From an uncultured Clostridia bacterium (GTDB taxonomy: Bacteria; Bacillota; Clostridia; Oscillospirales; Oscillospiraceae): 16,099 nucleotides of DNA. A program made the translations under genes and the position numbers. This document shows, piece by piece, positions 1-6,921 of this stretch. A model generated the notes under the pieces. It did not search any database. It was not told the DNA's origin and worked only from the letters and a program-made list of their open reading frames with translations. Numbering within the stretch: position 1 is the stretch's first letter; every line of letters starts with the position of its first letter. The DNA is taken from positions 1 through 16,099 of the forward strand of contig CALERM010000249.1 in the NCBI GenBank assembly GCA_937907715.1, given 5' to 3'.

Positions 1-1
1 T

Positions 2-1117
2 ATGACGCGCGTGAGTTTGGACTGCGGCGCCATCAACCTGGCGCAGGGCTTCCCGGACTTTGATCCCCCGAAGGAATTGACCGACCGGTTGAAGGAAGTC
101 AGCAAGGAGGGTCCCCATCAGTACCCGATTACCATGGGCGCGCCGAATTTCCGCCGCGCGGTCAGCCGCAAATGCGGCCGGTTCATGGGCATTCCCATTG
201 ACCCGGATACCAACATTGTCGTGACCATCGGTTCGACCGAGGCAATGGTCGACACGATCTTCGCGCTGACCAACCCCGGCGACAAGATTGTCATGTTCTC
301 GCCGTATTTTGAAAACTACCGTGCGCAGGCAATCATGGCAGACTGTACGCCCATCTTCGTTCCGCTCGTTCCCCCGTCGTTCCACTTTGACCCCGAGGTT
401 CTCGAAGATGCGTTCCGTCAGCATCCGAAGGCAATTCTGATCTGCAATCCCTCCAACCCGAGCGGCAAGGTCTTCACCTATGAGGAGCTGAAGCTCATCT
501 CCGAGCTGTGCATCAAATATGATGTCTACGCGATCATGGACGAGGTGTATGAGCATATCGTCTACGACGGACGCAAGATGGTCTACATGGCGTCGCTTCC
601 CGGCATGTGGGAACGGACGGTCAGCTGCTCGAGCCTGTCCAAAACCTACTCCGTGACCGGCTGGCGTCTTGGCTACGCGATTGCGCCGCAGCCCATCATG
701 GACCGCATCAAGCAGTATCACGACTTCAACACCGTCGGCGCGCCGTCGCCGCTGATGGAAGCGGCCGTTGTAGGGCTTGAAATGCCTGACAGCTACTATC
801 GCGAGTTTGGCGACCACTACGCGCACATGAAGGAAATCTTCACCGGCGGCATGAAGGAGCTGGGCATCCCCTTCACCGACCCCGAGGGCACCTACTTCGT
901 CCTTGCCGATATCGCACCCTATATGAAAAAGGGACAGTCGGATGTGGAGTTCTGCGTCGAAATGGCGCAGAAGGTCGGCGTGGCGTGCGTGCCGGGCAGC
1001 TCGTTCTTCGACGAGAACGTCAACCACATTGTAAGGCTGCATTTTGCCAAAAAGGACGAGACGCTCTATGCCGCGCTTGAGCGTTTGAGCCGGCTGAAGG
1101 AGATCATGTGCGAATAA
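2..1117 (+). CDS. PLP-dependent class I/II aminotransferase, 5' end cut by window edge
   Basis: This is a fold-type I PLP aminotransferase of the aspartate/methionine/kynurenine aminotransferase family, which moves an amino group between an amino acid and a 2-oxoacid in the cytoplasm. Counting from the first ATG in the window, the N-terminal family motif GAINLAQGFPDF sits at residues 9-20. NPSNPSGK follows at 149-156, DEVYEHIVYDG at 180-190 and SSLSKTYSVTGWRLGY at 210-225. Lys214 is the Schiff-base lysine and Arg222 contacts the PLP phosphate. Arg345 in NHIVRLHF should bind the substrate carboxylate. Family members usually carry some 15-25 residues before the GAINLAQGF motif, and no ribosome site is visible here, so the ATG at position 2 is probably internal and the gene starts upstream of the window. 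Substrate specificity cannot be read from the motifs. A strong terminator follows. Confidence 0.93.
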   Translation: MTRVSLDCGAINLAQGFPDFDPPKELTDRLKEVSKEGPHQYPITMGAPNFRRAVSRKCGRFMGIPIDPDTNIVVTIGSTEAMVDTIFALTNPGDKIVMFSPYFENYRAQAIMADCTPIFVPLVPPSFHFDPEVLEDAFRQHPKAILICNPSNPSGKVFTYEELKLISELCIKYDVYAIMDEVYEHIVYDGRKMVYMASLPGMWERTVSCSSLSKTYSVTGWRLGYAIAPQPIMDRIKQYHDFNTVGAPSPLMEAAVVGLEMPDSYYREFGDHYAHMKEIFTGGMKELGIPFTDPEGTYFVLADIAPYMKKGQSDVEFCVEMAQKVGVACVPGSSFFDENVNHIVRLHFAKKDETLYAALERLSRLKEIMCE

Positions 1118-1172
1118 TGCCATTTTTGGAGAACGCACCATAAATTTCCGCGAAAAATCGTAAGAATAATTT

Positions 1173-1214
1173 CGAAATAAGCTTCGTATGGTGATCCGTA
1201 CGAAGCTTTTTTCG
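1173..1214 (+). terminator. Bidirectional rho-independent terminator after the aminotransferase gene
   Basis: AAGCTTCGTA (1179-1188) pairs perfectly with TACGAAGCTT (1199-1208) around a 10-nt loop. The stem extends outward as CGAAA/TTTCG with one T-T mismatch (1178/1209), giving 15 of 16 pairs. The six Ts at 1207-1212 form the U-tract on the plus strand. The A-rich left arm would serve the same role on the minus strand. Confidence 0.9.
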
Positions 1215-1302
1215 TGATACAGGCGCTTTTTGTATATCCATTTTGATATGGGTCAGCCGTTATTGCACAAAATTGCTTGGGATATCCTGTCTAAAAGGCA
1301 CA

Positions 1303-1331
1303 TTGAATTTTGGGCACTTTTCATATATTAT
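1303..1331 (+). promoter_or_regulatory. Sigma-A type promoter for the hydrogenase operon
   Basis: TTGAAT (1303-1308) and TATTAT (1326-1331) are separated by exactly 17 bp in a locally AT-rich stretch. Each hexamer matches the vegetative consensus at 5 of 6 positions. The start of transcription would fall near 1338, leaving an unusually long leader of about 250 nt before hydC. It is the best promoter candidate seen between the upstream terminator and hydC. Confidence 0.65.
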
Positions 1332-1348
1332 AAACAATATAAAGTACC

Positions 1349-1368
1349 AGTTCTTAGGTAAAAGAACT
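1349..1368 (+). promoter_or_regulatory. Dyad-symmetric candidate operator just downstream of the hydrogenase promoter
   Basis: AGTTCTT (1349-1355) is mirrored by AAGAACT (1362-1368) across a 6-nt spacer, a 20-bp dyad starting about 11 nt after the predicted transcription start. It is placed where a repressor could block RNA polymerase, or it could fold as a short 5' hairpin in the mRNA. It does not match the Rex consensus (TTGTTAA-N4-TTAACAA) that often controls fermentation and hydrogenase genes, so the cognate regulator is unknown. Confidence 0.35.
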
Positions 1369-1428
1369 CTAACCTGCAATCGCATACTACTTCCGCCCTC
1401 CGCGCTGCTCCCATACCGCGGCGGGCCA

Positions 1429-1504
1429 AACCCGCACCGAAGCCCTGCTCTGCCATTGTCACCGGGAAATGCTGCTTGTCATATCTCCGGCTTCGGTGCG
1501 GGTT
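1429..1504. repeat. 16-bp perfect inverted repeat with 44-nt loop in the hydrogenase leader
   Basis: AACCCGCACCGAAGCC (1429-1444) is the exact reverse complement of GGCTTCGGTGCGGGTT (1489-1504). The 44 nt between them could fold further. The left arm can alternatively pair with GCGGG at 1421-1425. No U-tract follows on the plus strand, so it is not a standard terminator. I do not recognise it as any known riboswitch class. On the minus strand an extended -10 (TG-A-TAGAAT, complement of 1507-1515) lies just outside the repeat, so a divergent RNA starting near 1500 is also possible. The rest of the 1215-1588 gap holds only the promoter and dyad described separately and a pyrimidine-rich stretch. 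Confidence 0.6.
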
Positions 1505-1588
1505 CTATTCTATCATCGATATCGCCCCTTCCGGCAACGCGGTCCGGTCCGGGCGACGAAATAAGAAAGCTAAGGGGGAAGAACCGCA

Positions 1589-2074
1589 ATGAATGAAGCG
1601 CAATGCGCAAGAACCATGCAGATCATAGACGCCCATGGGCGGGATCCCGCCGCCCTGATTGCGATTTTGCAGGATGTGCAGGCGGAAAACAGCTACCTCA
1701 GCCAGGAGAATCTGGAACTGATTGCAAAGGAACTGAACGTTGCAATCTCCAAGGTCTACGGCGTGGCAACCTTCTTCGAGAATTTCTCGCTGGAGGCAAA
1801 GGGCAAGCATCTGGTCAAGGTCTGCAACGGCACGGCATGTCATGTGCGCAAATCGCAGCCCATCTACGACGCTGTCCACGCATACCTCGGTCTGAGCGGC
1901 AAGCGCAAGACGTCCGACGACGGTCTGTTCACACTGGAGACGGTTGCATGTCTCGGCGCGTGCGGCCTTGCGCCCGTCATGACGATTGACGGCGAGGTCC
2001 ACGCGAAGATGGATCCCGACCGGGCAGTGGCGCTGCTGGAAGAAATCCGGGCAAAGGAGGGCTCTGCGCAATGA
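1589..2074 (+). CDS. hydC: NADH-linked [FeFe] hydrogenase, NuoE-like [2Fe-2S] subunit
   Basis: This is the small thioredoxin-fold [2Fe-2S] subunit of a multimeric NAD-dependent [FeFe] hydrogenase, homologous to complex I NuoE and called HydC in bifurcating hydrogenases and HndA in Desulfovibrio. It relays electrons next to the flavin subunit in the cytoplasm. An N-terminal helical region (about residues 1-70) contains the family segment ISKVYGVATFFENF. The four cluster ligands follow as Cys79 and Cys84 (CNGTAC) and Cys121 and Cys125 (CLGAC). At 161 residues it has the normal family length. AAGGGGG at 1572-1578 supports the ATG at 1589. The stop overlaps the start of hydB by an ATGA, so the two are translationally coupled. 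It could be labelled nuoE, but no other complex I gene is nearby and a hydrogenase catalytic subunit follows. Confidence 0.93.
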   Translation: MNEAQCARTMQIIDAHGRDPAALIAILQDVQAENSYLSQENLELIAKELNVAISKVYGVATFFENFSLEAKGKHLVKVCNGTACHVRKSQPIYDAVHAYLGLSGKRKTSDDGLFTLETVACLGACGLAPVMTIDGEVHAKMDPDRAVALLEEIRAKEGSAQ

Positions 2075-3957
2075 GAATCGGAACGAGAGAGGTACTGAAA
2101 GCACACCGGGAGCAGGCAAAGACATGGCTTGCTGCCGAATCGCGCGTCATTCTCGTATGCGCCGGCACCGGCTGTATCGCAGGCGGCGCAATGAAGGTCT
2201 ATGACAAGCTGCAGGAGCTGTGTCAGCAGCGGAATCTCAAAACGCGCGTGGCGCTTCGTGAAGAGGGCGGCAAGGATACCCTGCATTTCAAGCGCAGCGG
2301 CTGTCAGGGCTTCTGCGAAATGGGTCCGCTGATCGAGATCCAGCCGGAAGGCATTTTCTACACGCACGTCCATCCGGAAGACTGCGAGGAAATTCTGGAT
2401 AAGACCATTCTTCACGGTGAGGTCATCGAGCGGCTTCTTTACAAGCTGGAAGACACGACCTACGTCAAGCACGACGATATCCCCTTCTACAAAAAGCAGA
2501 AGCGCGTCGTCCTGGAGACCAGCGGCAACACCGACGCCGAGGATCTGGACGAATATCTGGCGCACGACGGCTACGCCGCACTTGAAAAGGCGCTGTTCGA
2601 CATGACGCCCGCCGAGATCTGTTCCGAGGTTGTCGACTCCGGTCTGCGCGGCAGAGGCGGCGCAGGCTTCCCGACCGGAAAGAAATGGGAAAGCGTCCGC
2701 CGGATGCCCGAGGGCAAGAAATACGTCGTCTGTAACGGCGACGAAGGCGACCCCGGCGCGTTCATGGATCAGTCCATCATGGAAGGCAACCCCCACGCGA
2801 TTCTCGAGGGCATGATGATTGCCGGCCGCGCCGCAGGCAGCGACGAGGGCTACATCTACGTCCGCGCAGAATATCCGCTGGCGGTCAAGCGTCTTCGCAC
2901 GGCAATCGCCAAGGCGGAAGAAGCGGGTCTGCTGGGTGAGAACATTCTCGGCTCCGGCTTTAACTTCCGCATCAACATCAACCGCGGCGCGGGCGCGTTC
3001 GTCTGCGGTGAGGGAAGCGCACTGACGGCTGCGATCGAAGGCCGCCGCGGCATGCCGCGTGTCAAGCCGCCGCGTACGGTTGAGCAGGGTCTGTGGGCAA
3101 AGCCGACGATCCTCAATAACGTTGAAACCTTCGCGTGCGTTCCTGTCGTCGTTCGCCGCGGCAGCGAGTGGTTCCGCACCATCGGCACCGAAAAGAGCCC
3201 CGGCACGAAGGCATTCGCACTGACCGGCTGCGTGGTCAACACCGGTCTGATCGAAGTTCCGATGGGCACGACGCTGCGCGAGATCATCTTCGACATCGGC
3301 GGCGGCATCAAGAACGGCAAAAAGTTCAAGGCTGTCCAGACCGGCGGTCCTGCCGGCGGCTGTCTGACTGAAGATCAGCTCGATCTTCCCGTCGACTTTG
3401 ACTCCCTCAAAAAGGCTGGCGCGATCATGGGCTCCGGCGGTCTGGTCGTCATGGATGAAGACACCTGCATGGTCGAAACTGCCCGCTTCTTCATGAACTT
3501 CACGCAGAGCGAAAGCTGCGGCAAGTGCGTGCCGTGCCGCGAAGGCACCAAGCGCATGCTGGAAATTCTCAACCGCATCGTGGAAAACAAGGGTTCTCTG
3601 GAAGACCTCGACATGCTTGAAAGCCTCTCCCAGACCATCCGCGAGACGGCGCTGTGCGGTCTCGGTCAGGCTGCATGCAACCCCGTTTCCAGTACGCTCA
3701 AAGCATTCCGCAACGAATATCTTGCCCACGTGGTCGATCACCACTGCCCGATCTGCAACGGACCGAAGGCGCATCTCGCCATTGATCCGGAGAAGTGCAA
3801 GGGCTGTGGCAAGTGCAAAAAGAACTGCCCGATGGACGCCATCGAGGGTGAAAAGAAGAAACCGCATACCATCGATCCGTCCAAGTGCATCAAGTGCGGC
3901 GCATGTCAGAAGAACTGCCCGTTCGATGCAATTGAGCTTGTGAAGGAGGAGGGTTAA
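2071..3957 (+). CDS. hydB: NADH-linked [FeFe] hydrogenase, NuoF-like flavin subunit with extra Fe-S domains
   Basis: This is the diaphorase subunit that exchanges electrons between NAD(H) and the hydrogenase (HydB/HndC). Residues about 1-125 form a [2Fe-2S] thioredoxin-like domain with Cys30, Cys35, Cys78 and Cys82; in Hnd-type systems that domain is a separate protein, HndB. The NuoF core has the NADH/FMN glycine-rich motif GRGGAGFPTGKKW (194-206) and NGDEGDPGAF (222-231). A [4Fe-4S] site follows at Cys483, Cys486, Cys489 and Cys529. Two ferredoxin-type clusters close the protein (Cys576/579/582/586 and Cys606/609/612/616). At 628 residues it matches full-length HydB. AAAGGAGG at 2053-2060 supports the start. 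This domain set is the one found in electron-bifurcating hydrogenases; actual bifurcation is inference. Confidence 0.94.
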   Translation: MRIGTREVLKAHREQAKTWLAAESRVILVCAGTGCIAGGAMKVYDKLQELCQQRNLKTRVALREEGGKDTLHFKRSGCQGFCEMGPLIEIQPEGIFYTHVHPEDCEEILDKTILHGEVIERLLYKLEDTTYVKHDDIPFYKKQKRVVLETSGNTDAEDLDEYLAHDGYAALEKALFDMTPAEICSEVVDSGLRGRGGAGFPTGKKWESVRRMPEGKKYVVCNGDEGDPGAFMDQSIMEGNPHAILEGMMIAGRAAGSDEGYIYVRAEYPLAVKRLRTAIAKAEEAGLLGENILGSGFNFRININRGAGAFVCGEGSALTAAIEGRRGMPRVKPPRTVEQGLWAKPTILNNVETFACVPVVVRRGSEWFRTIGTEKSPGTKAFALTGCVVNTGLIEVPMGTTLREIIFDIGGGIKNGKKFKAVQTGGPAGGCLTEDQLDLPVDFDSLKKAGAIMGSGGLVVMDEDTCMVETARFFMNFTQSESCGKCVPCREGTKRMLEILNRIVENKGSLEDLDMLESLSQTIRETALCGLGQAACNPVSSTLKAFRNEYLAHVVDHHCPICNGPKAHLAIDPEKCKGCGKCKKNCPMDAIEGEKKKPHTIDPSKCIKCGACQKNCPFDAIELVKEEG

Positions 3958-3961
3958 ACGT

Positions 3962-5653
3962 ATGGCAAAGGGAAAAATGTACGTCGACGGCATTTGCGTG
4001 CCGTTTGACGGAGAAAAGAACGTTCTCGCGGTCATCCGCAAGGCGGGAATCGACATGCCGACGTTCTGCTATTACTCCGAGCTTTCTACCTTCGGCGCAT
4101 GCCGTATGTGCGTGGTAGAAAACGAACAGACCGGCAAAATCGACGCCTCCTGCTCCATGGAGCCGCGCGACGGTCTGCGCATCCGCACCAACACCGAGCG
4201 GCTTCTGAAGCATCGCCGGATGATTCTTTCGCTGATGCTCTCGTCTCACTGCCGCGAGTGTACGACCTGCGAGCAGAGCGGCAACTGCCGCCTGCAGGAT
4301 CTGGCGCTTCGCTTCGGCGTGACCAGGATTCCGTTTGCAGACACTCGTCCGGAATTTGAAAAGGACGAGACCAGCCCTGCAATTGTCCGCGACCCAGGCA
4401 AGTGCGTGCTGTGCGGCGACTGCGTGCGCGTCTGCGACGAGCTGCAGGGCATGAGCATCCTCAACTTCGCCAATCGCGGCAGCAACGTGCAGGTTATGCC
4501 TGCGTTCGACCGTCCGATGAGCATGACCAAGTGCGTGACCTGCGGTCAGTGTGCAGCGGTCTGTCCGACTGGCGCGATCACCATCCGCAACCAGATCAAC
4601 GACGCCTGGAAGGCGCTGCATGATCCGGAATTGAAGGTCGTTGTGCAGATCGCCCCCGCCGTCCGTGTTGCGCTCGGCGAAGCATTTGGTCTGGCTCCCG
4701 GCACCAACGTGCTCGACAAGATGGTTGCTGCCCTCAAGCTCATGGGCGCCGACGAGGTCTATGATACGACGTTCGCCGCCGATATGACCGTCATCGAGGA
4801 GACCGCAGAGTTCCTCGAGAGACTTGAAAAGGGCGGTCCGTTCCCGATGTTCACGAGCTGCTGCCCGGCGTGGATCAAGTATCTGGAGAAGGAAGATCCC
4901 AAGTACTTAAAGCACATCTCGACCTGCAAGTCCCCGATGCAGATGTTCTCCGCCATCCTGCGCGCGCAGCAGAAGGAAGGCGACAAGAAGCTCTATCACA
5001 TCGCCATCATGCCGTGTACGGCAAAGAAGATGGAGGCCGGTCGTGAGGAGTTTAAGCATGACGGTCAGCCCGATGTTGATCTGGTCCTCACCACGCAGGA
5101 GCTGATCCGCATGATCAAGGAAGCAGGCATCCGCTTCAACGAGCTGCCCGATGAGGCGCCCGATATGCCGTTCGGTCTCGGTACCGGCGCAGGCGTGATT
5201 TTCGGAACCACCGGCGGTGTGGCAGAGGCTGTCATCCGCCGTGTGATGGAGAGCGAGTCCCGCAATACGTTGCAGGCAATCGCTTATTCCGGCGTCCGCG
5301 GCATGGAAGGCGTCCGCGCGGTCGAGCTGCCGGCCGGCGAAAAGACCATCCGTGTCGGCGTTGTTCACGGTCTGAAGAACGCGAGAACGCTGATTGCGAA
5401 GATGGAAGCCGGCGAAGAGCATTTCGACCTCGTCGAGGTCATGACCTGCACGACCGGCTGCGTCGGCGGCGCAGGTCAGCCCATCGGCAGAAAAGAGCAG
5501 AAATATGCGCGCGCAGAGGGTCTGTATGAAGCAGACCGCAAGACGCTCATCAAGTCCTCGCAGCACAACCCGATTCTCAACGCGCTCTATGAGAAGATTA
5601 CCCCTGAGCGCGCCCATGCGCTGCTGCACGTCCATTACCCGCAGCCGGAATAA
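3962..5653 (+). CDS. hydA: [FeFe] hydrogenase catalytic subunit (NADH-dependent, group A3/A6-like)
   Basis: This subunit reduces protons to H2, or the reverse, at the H-cluster in the cytoplasm. Its domains run in order. A [2Fe-2S] ferredoxin domain has Cys36, 47, 50 and 64. A His-Cys3 [4Fe-4S] site uses His96, Cys100, Cys103 and Cys109. Two further [4Fe-4S] clusters use Cys148/151/154/158 and Cys191/194/197/201. The H-cluster domain has L1 TSCCPAW (Cys300 proton relay, Cys301 ligand), L2 MPCTAKKME (Cys352) and L3 MTCTTGCVGGAGQP (Cys496, Cys500). All catalytic cysteines are present. L3 departs from the commoner MACxxGCxxGGGQP by Thr for Ala and Ala for Gly. AAGGAGG at 3943-3949 supports the ATG at 3962, four bases after hydB. 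The hydE/F/G maturases are not in the window and must lie elsewhere. Confidence 0.96.
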   Translation: MAKGKMYVDGICVPFDGEKNVLAVIRKAGIDMPTFCYYSELSTFGACRMCVVENEQTGKIDASCSMEPRDGLRIRTNTERLLKHRRMILSLMLSSHCRECTTCEQSGNCRLQDLALRFGVTRIPFADTRPEFEKDETSPAIVRDPGKCVLCGDCVRVCDELQGMSILNFANRGSNVQVMPAFDRPMSMTKCVTCGQCAAVCPTGAITIRNQINDAWKALHDPELKVVVQIAPAVRVALGEAFGLAPGTNVLDKMVAALKLMGADEVYDTTFAADMTVIEETAEFLERLEKGGPFPMFTSCCPAWIKYLEKEDPKYLKHISTCKSPMQMFSAILRAQQKEGDKKLYHIAIMPCTAKKMEAGREEFKHDGQPDVDLVLTTQELIRMIKEAGIRFNELPDEAPDMPFGLGTGAGVIFGTTGGVAEAVIRRVMESESRNTLQAIAYSGVRGMEGVRAVELPAGEKTIRVGVVHGLKNARTLIAKMEAGEEHFDLVEVMTCTTGCVGGAGQPIGRKEQKYARAEGLYEADRKTLIKSSQHNPILNALYEKITPERAHALLHVHYPQPE

Positions 5654-5679
5654 CATTCCGTTCCCATCCCATACAGGAG

Positions 5680-5707
5680 AAGCTCCCGCTTTGCGGGAGC
5701 TTTCTTC
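5680..5707 (+). terminator. Rho-independent terminator of the hydrogenase operon
   Basis: AAGCTCCCGC (5680-5689) pairs perfectly with GCGGGAGCTT (5693-5702) around a TTT loop, followed by a T-rich run. It lies 27 nt after the hydA stop codon and should end the operon. Confidence 0.9.
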
Positions 5708-5709
5708 TA

Positions 5710-5938
5710 TTTGCCGGAAAAGCTGACGCTTTCCCGGCAAAAGTGTTGCGCCGCGACTGCGCGCAAGCTTTTCGCACGGAGTGCGAAAAGCTCACACTTG
5801 CGAGGTGAGCAGTATTTTTACCCGCAAGGAGTACGCGACATCCGTAAGCGGTAAAACCGCTAACGGCTGTCCAGTCCGGTCGGCGGAGCCGCCGGATAAA
5901 ATAAATTTCATCTATTTCGCCATCTGCGGATGGCGAAA
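5710..5938. repeat. Non-coding cluster of back-to-back hairpins between hydA and surE
   Basis: No gene is supported here, but nearly the whole stretch can pair with itself. TTTGCCGGAAAAGC (5710-5723) pairs with 5728-5741 at 13 of 14 positions. TTGCGC (5746-5751) pairs with GCGCAA (5761-5766). AGCTTTTCGCAC (5766-5777) pairs perfectly with 5781-5792 over a GGA loop. AAGTGT (5741-5746) and ACACTT (5794-5799) enclose these two as a cloverleaf-like unit. CCGTAAGCGGT (5842-5852) pairs with 5856-5866 with one mismatch. TCCGG plus CGGC (5875-5884) pairs with 5888-5896 with a one-base bulge. TTTCGCCATC (5915-5924) pairs perfectly with 5929-5938. The stem sequences differ, so it is not a simple tandem repeat. 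It may be a composite of intergenic palindromic repeat units. The remainder to 6049 is the surE upstream region. Confidence 0.6.
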
Positions 5939-6049
5939 CTCTGCGAGGCTGTGAGGGGAATAATTTGGAAAACTTTGTGATTTGTCGAAATTATGGGTTG
6001 TGAAGAAGCCTTTGTCTGTGATAAGATAGGCAGGCAAAGGAGTGTATCT

Positions 6050-6787
6050 ATGATGAAGAGGCTTAAAATTCTGATTGCGAACGACGACGGCATTCGCTCG
6101 GAGGGCATTGCTCATCTGGCGCGGGCGGCGGCGCAGTTCGGGTCTGTCTGGGTTGCTGCGCCCGAGCGGCAGTGCAGCGGCATGTCCGTGCGGCTGACCA
6201 TTTCCGAAACAAGCGAGATGGCAGTCCGCCGCTACGACTTCCCTGCTCCGGTGGAAGCTGCCTGGAGCGTGGACGGAACGCCTGCCGACTGCGTCAAGGT
6301 CGCGCTGCGTGCGCTGCTGCCGTTTACGCCGGACGTCGTTCTCTCCGGCATCAACGACGGAATGAACGCCGGGCTTGACGTCGCCTATTCCGGCACGGTC
6401 GGCGCGGCAACGGAAGCGGCGCTTCATGGCATTCCCGCCATTGCCGTCTCCATGCGCGACGACAAGTCCTTCGAGGTCGCGGACCACTATCTGCCTGCCG
6501 TTCTCGAAGAGCTGCTGGAAAACCCGCTTGCGCGCGGCGAGCTCTGGAACGTCAACTTCCCCACCTGCTCTGTTTCCGATTGCCGCGGCATCCTGCGCAA
6601 CCGGTTCCCAGAGAAGCGGTCCTACTATGAAAACTACTACCACTGCGTGCGCGAGGAAAACGGCGTGCAGTACTTCTGCCCGAAGGCAACCGTTCTTCGT
6701 CCGGATGAGGTGACGGACGGCAGCGATATTCATGCCGTACTGAGCGGTTTTGTCTCCATCGGCAAGGTGCGCTGTGCGGCTTTCTGA
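6050..6787 (+). CDS. surE: SurE family 5'/3'-nucleotidase
   Basis: SurE is a cytoplasmic metal-dependent phosphatase that removes phosphate from nucleoside 5'- and 3'-monophosphates. The metal-binding N-terminus ILIANDDGI carries Asp12 and Asp13. APERQCSGMS contains Ser43, and SGINDGMNAGLDV contains Asn102. Together these are the four ligands known for the family. VDGTPADCV (74-82) and YSGTVGAATEAALHGIPA (113-130) are also family hallmarks. The 245-residue length is typical. AAAGGAG at 6036-6042 sets the start at 6050 or the adjacent ATG at 6053. An in-frame upstream extension to 5993 has no ribosome site and no family similarity. A weak promoter candidate, TTGTGA (5998-6003) and TAAGAT (6022-6027) 18 bp apart, would leave a leader of only about 16 nt. 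The gene appears monocistronic. Confidence 0.94.
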   Translation: MMKRLKILIANDDGIRSEGIAHLARAAAQFGSVWVAAPERQCSGMSVRLTISETSEMAVRRYDFPAPVEAAWSVDGTPADCVKVALRALLPFTPDVVLSGINDGMNAGLDVAYSGTVGAATEAALHGIPAIAVSMRDDKSFEVADHYLPAVLEELLENPLARGELWNVNFPTCSVSDCRGILRNRFPEKRSYYENYYHCVREENGVQYFCPKATVLRPDEVTDGSDIHAVLSGFVSIGKVRCAAF

Positions 6788-6869
6788 ACATTTGCCCGCG
6801 GCACGTGTACATTCCGTAATTATGAAGGTAAAATTCAGGAAAAATTGACGTAAATCTTTCATTTCCCTC

Positions 6870-6898
6870 TTGTTTTGTTCCACAAGCCGTGGTATGAT
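6870..6898 (+). promoter_or_regulatory. Promoter of the phn transporter operon, with extended -10
   Basis: TTGTTT (6870-6875) is followed after exactly 17 bp by TATGAT (6893-6898). The -10 is preceded by TG one base upstream (TGGTATGAT), an extended -10 arrangement. Transcription should begin near 6905, giving a leader of about 95 nt before phnD. Confidence 0.7.
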
Positions 6899-6921
6899 TG
6901 CAGCGGTAGCAATACCAAGAT

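Noticed and set aside
1338..1588. Known riboswitch (cobalamin, TPP, FMN, SAM, Moco) or SRP/6S RNA in the hydrogenase leader
   Set aside because: None of the conserved core sequences I know for these classes is present on either strand. The structure is reported as unassigned instead.
1243..1596. A 117-codon plus-strand frame in the hydrogenase leader
   Set aside because: It runs through the promoter and the 16-bp inverted repeat, has no ribosome site, and its translation resembles no protein family.
1589..3957. Respiratory complex I (nuoE/nuoF)
   Set aside because: No other nuo gene is present. The flavin subunit carries hydrogenase-type extra Fe-S domains, and a complete [FeFe] hydrogenase subunit follows in the same operon.
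1864..4056. A 730-codon minus-strand open frame opposite the hydrogenase genes
   Set aside because: It mirrors hydC and hydB, whose cofactor motifs are unambiguous. Its translation is Ala/Arg/Asp-rich with no domain, and long antisense frames are expected opposite GC-rich coding sequence.
5710..5938. CRISPR array
   Set aside because: The palindromes differ from one another, there are no direct repeats with regular spacers, and no cas gene is near.
6845..6850. TTGACG as -35 box for phnD
   Set aside because: No -10 lies 16-19 bp downstream. The TTGTTT/TATGAT pair at 6870-6898 has ideal spacing and an extended -10.
5912..6883. A 323-codon minus-strand frame opposite surE
   Set aside because: It is the antisense shadow of surE, crosses the hairpin cluster and the phn promoter, and shows no motif.
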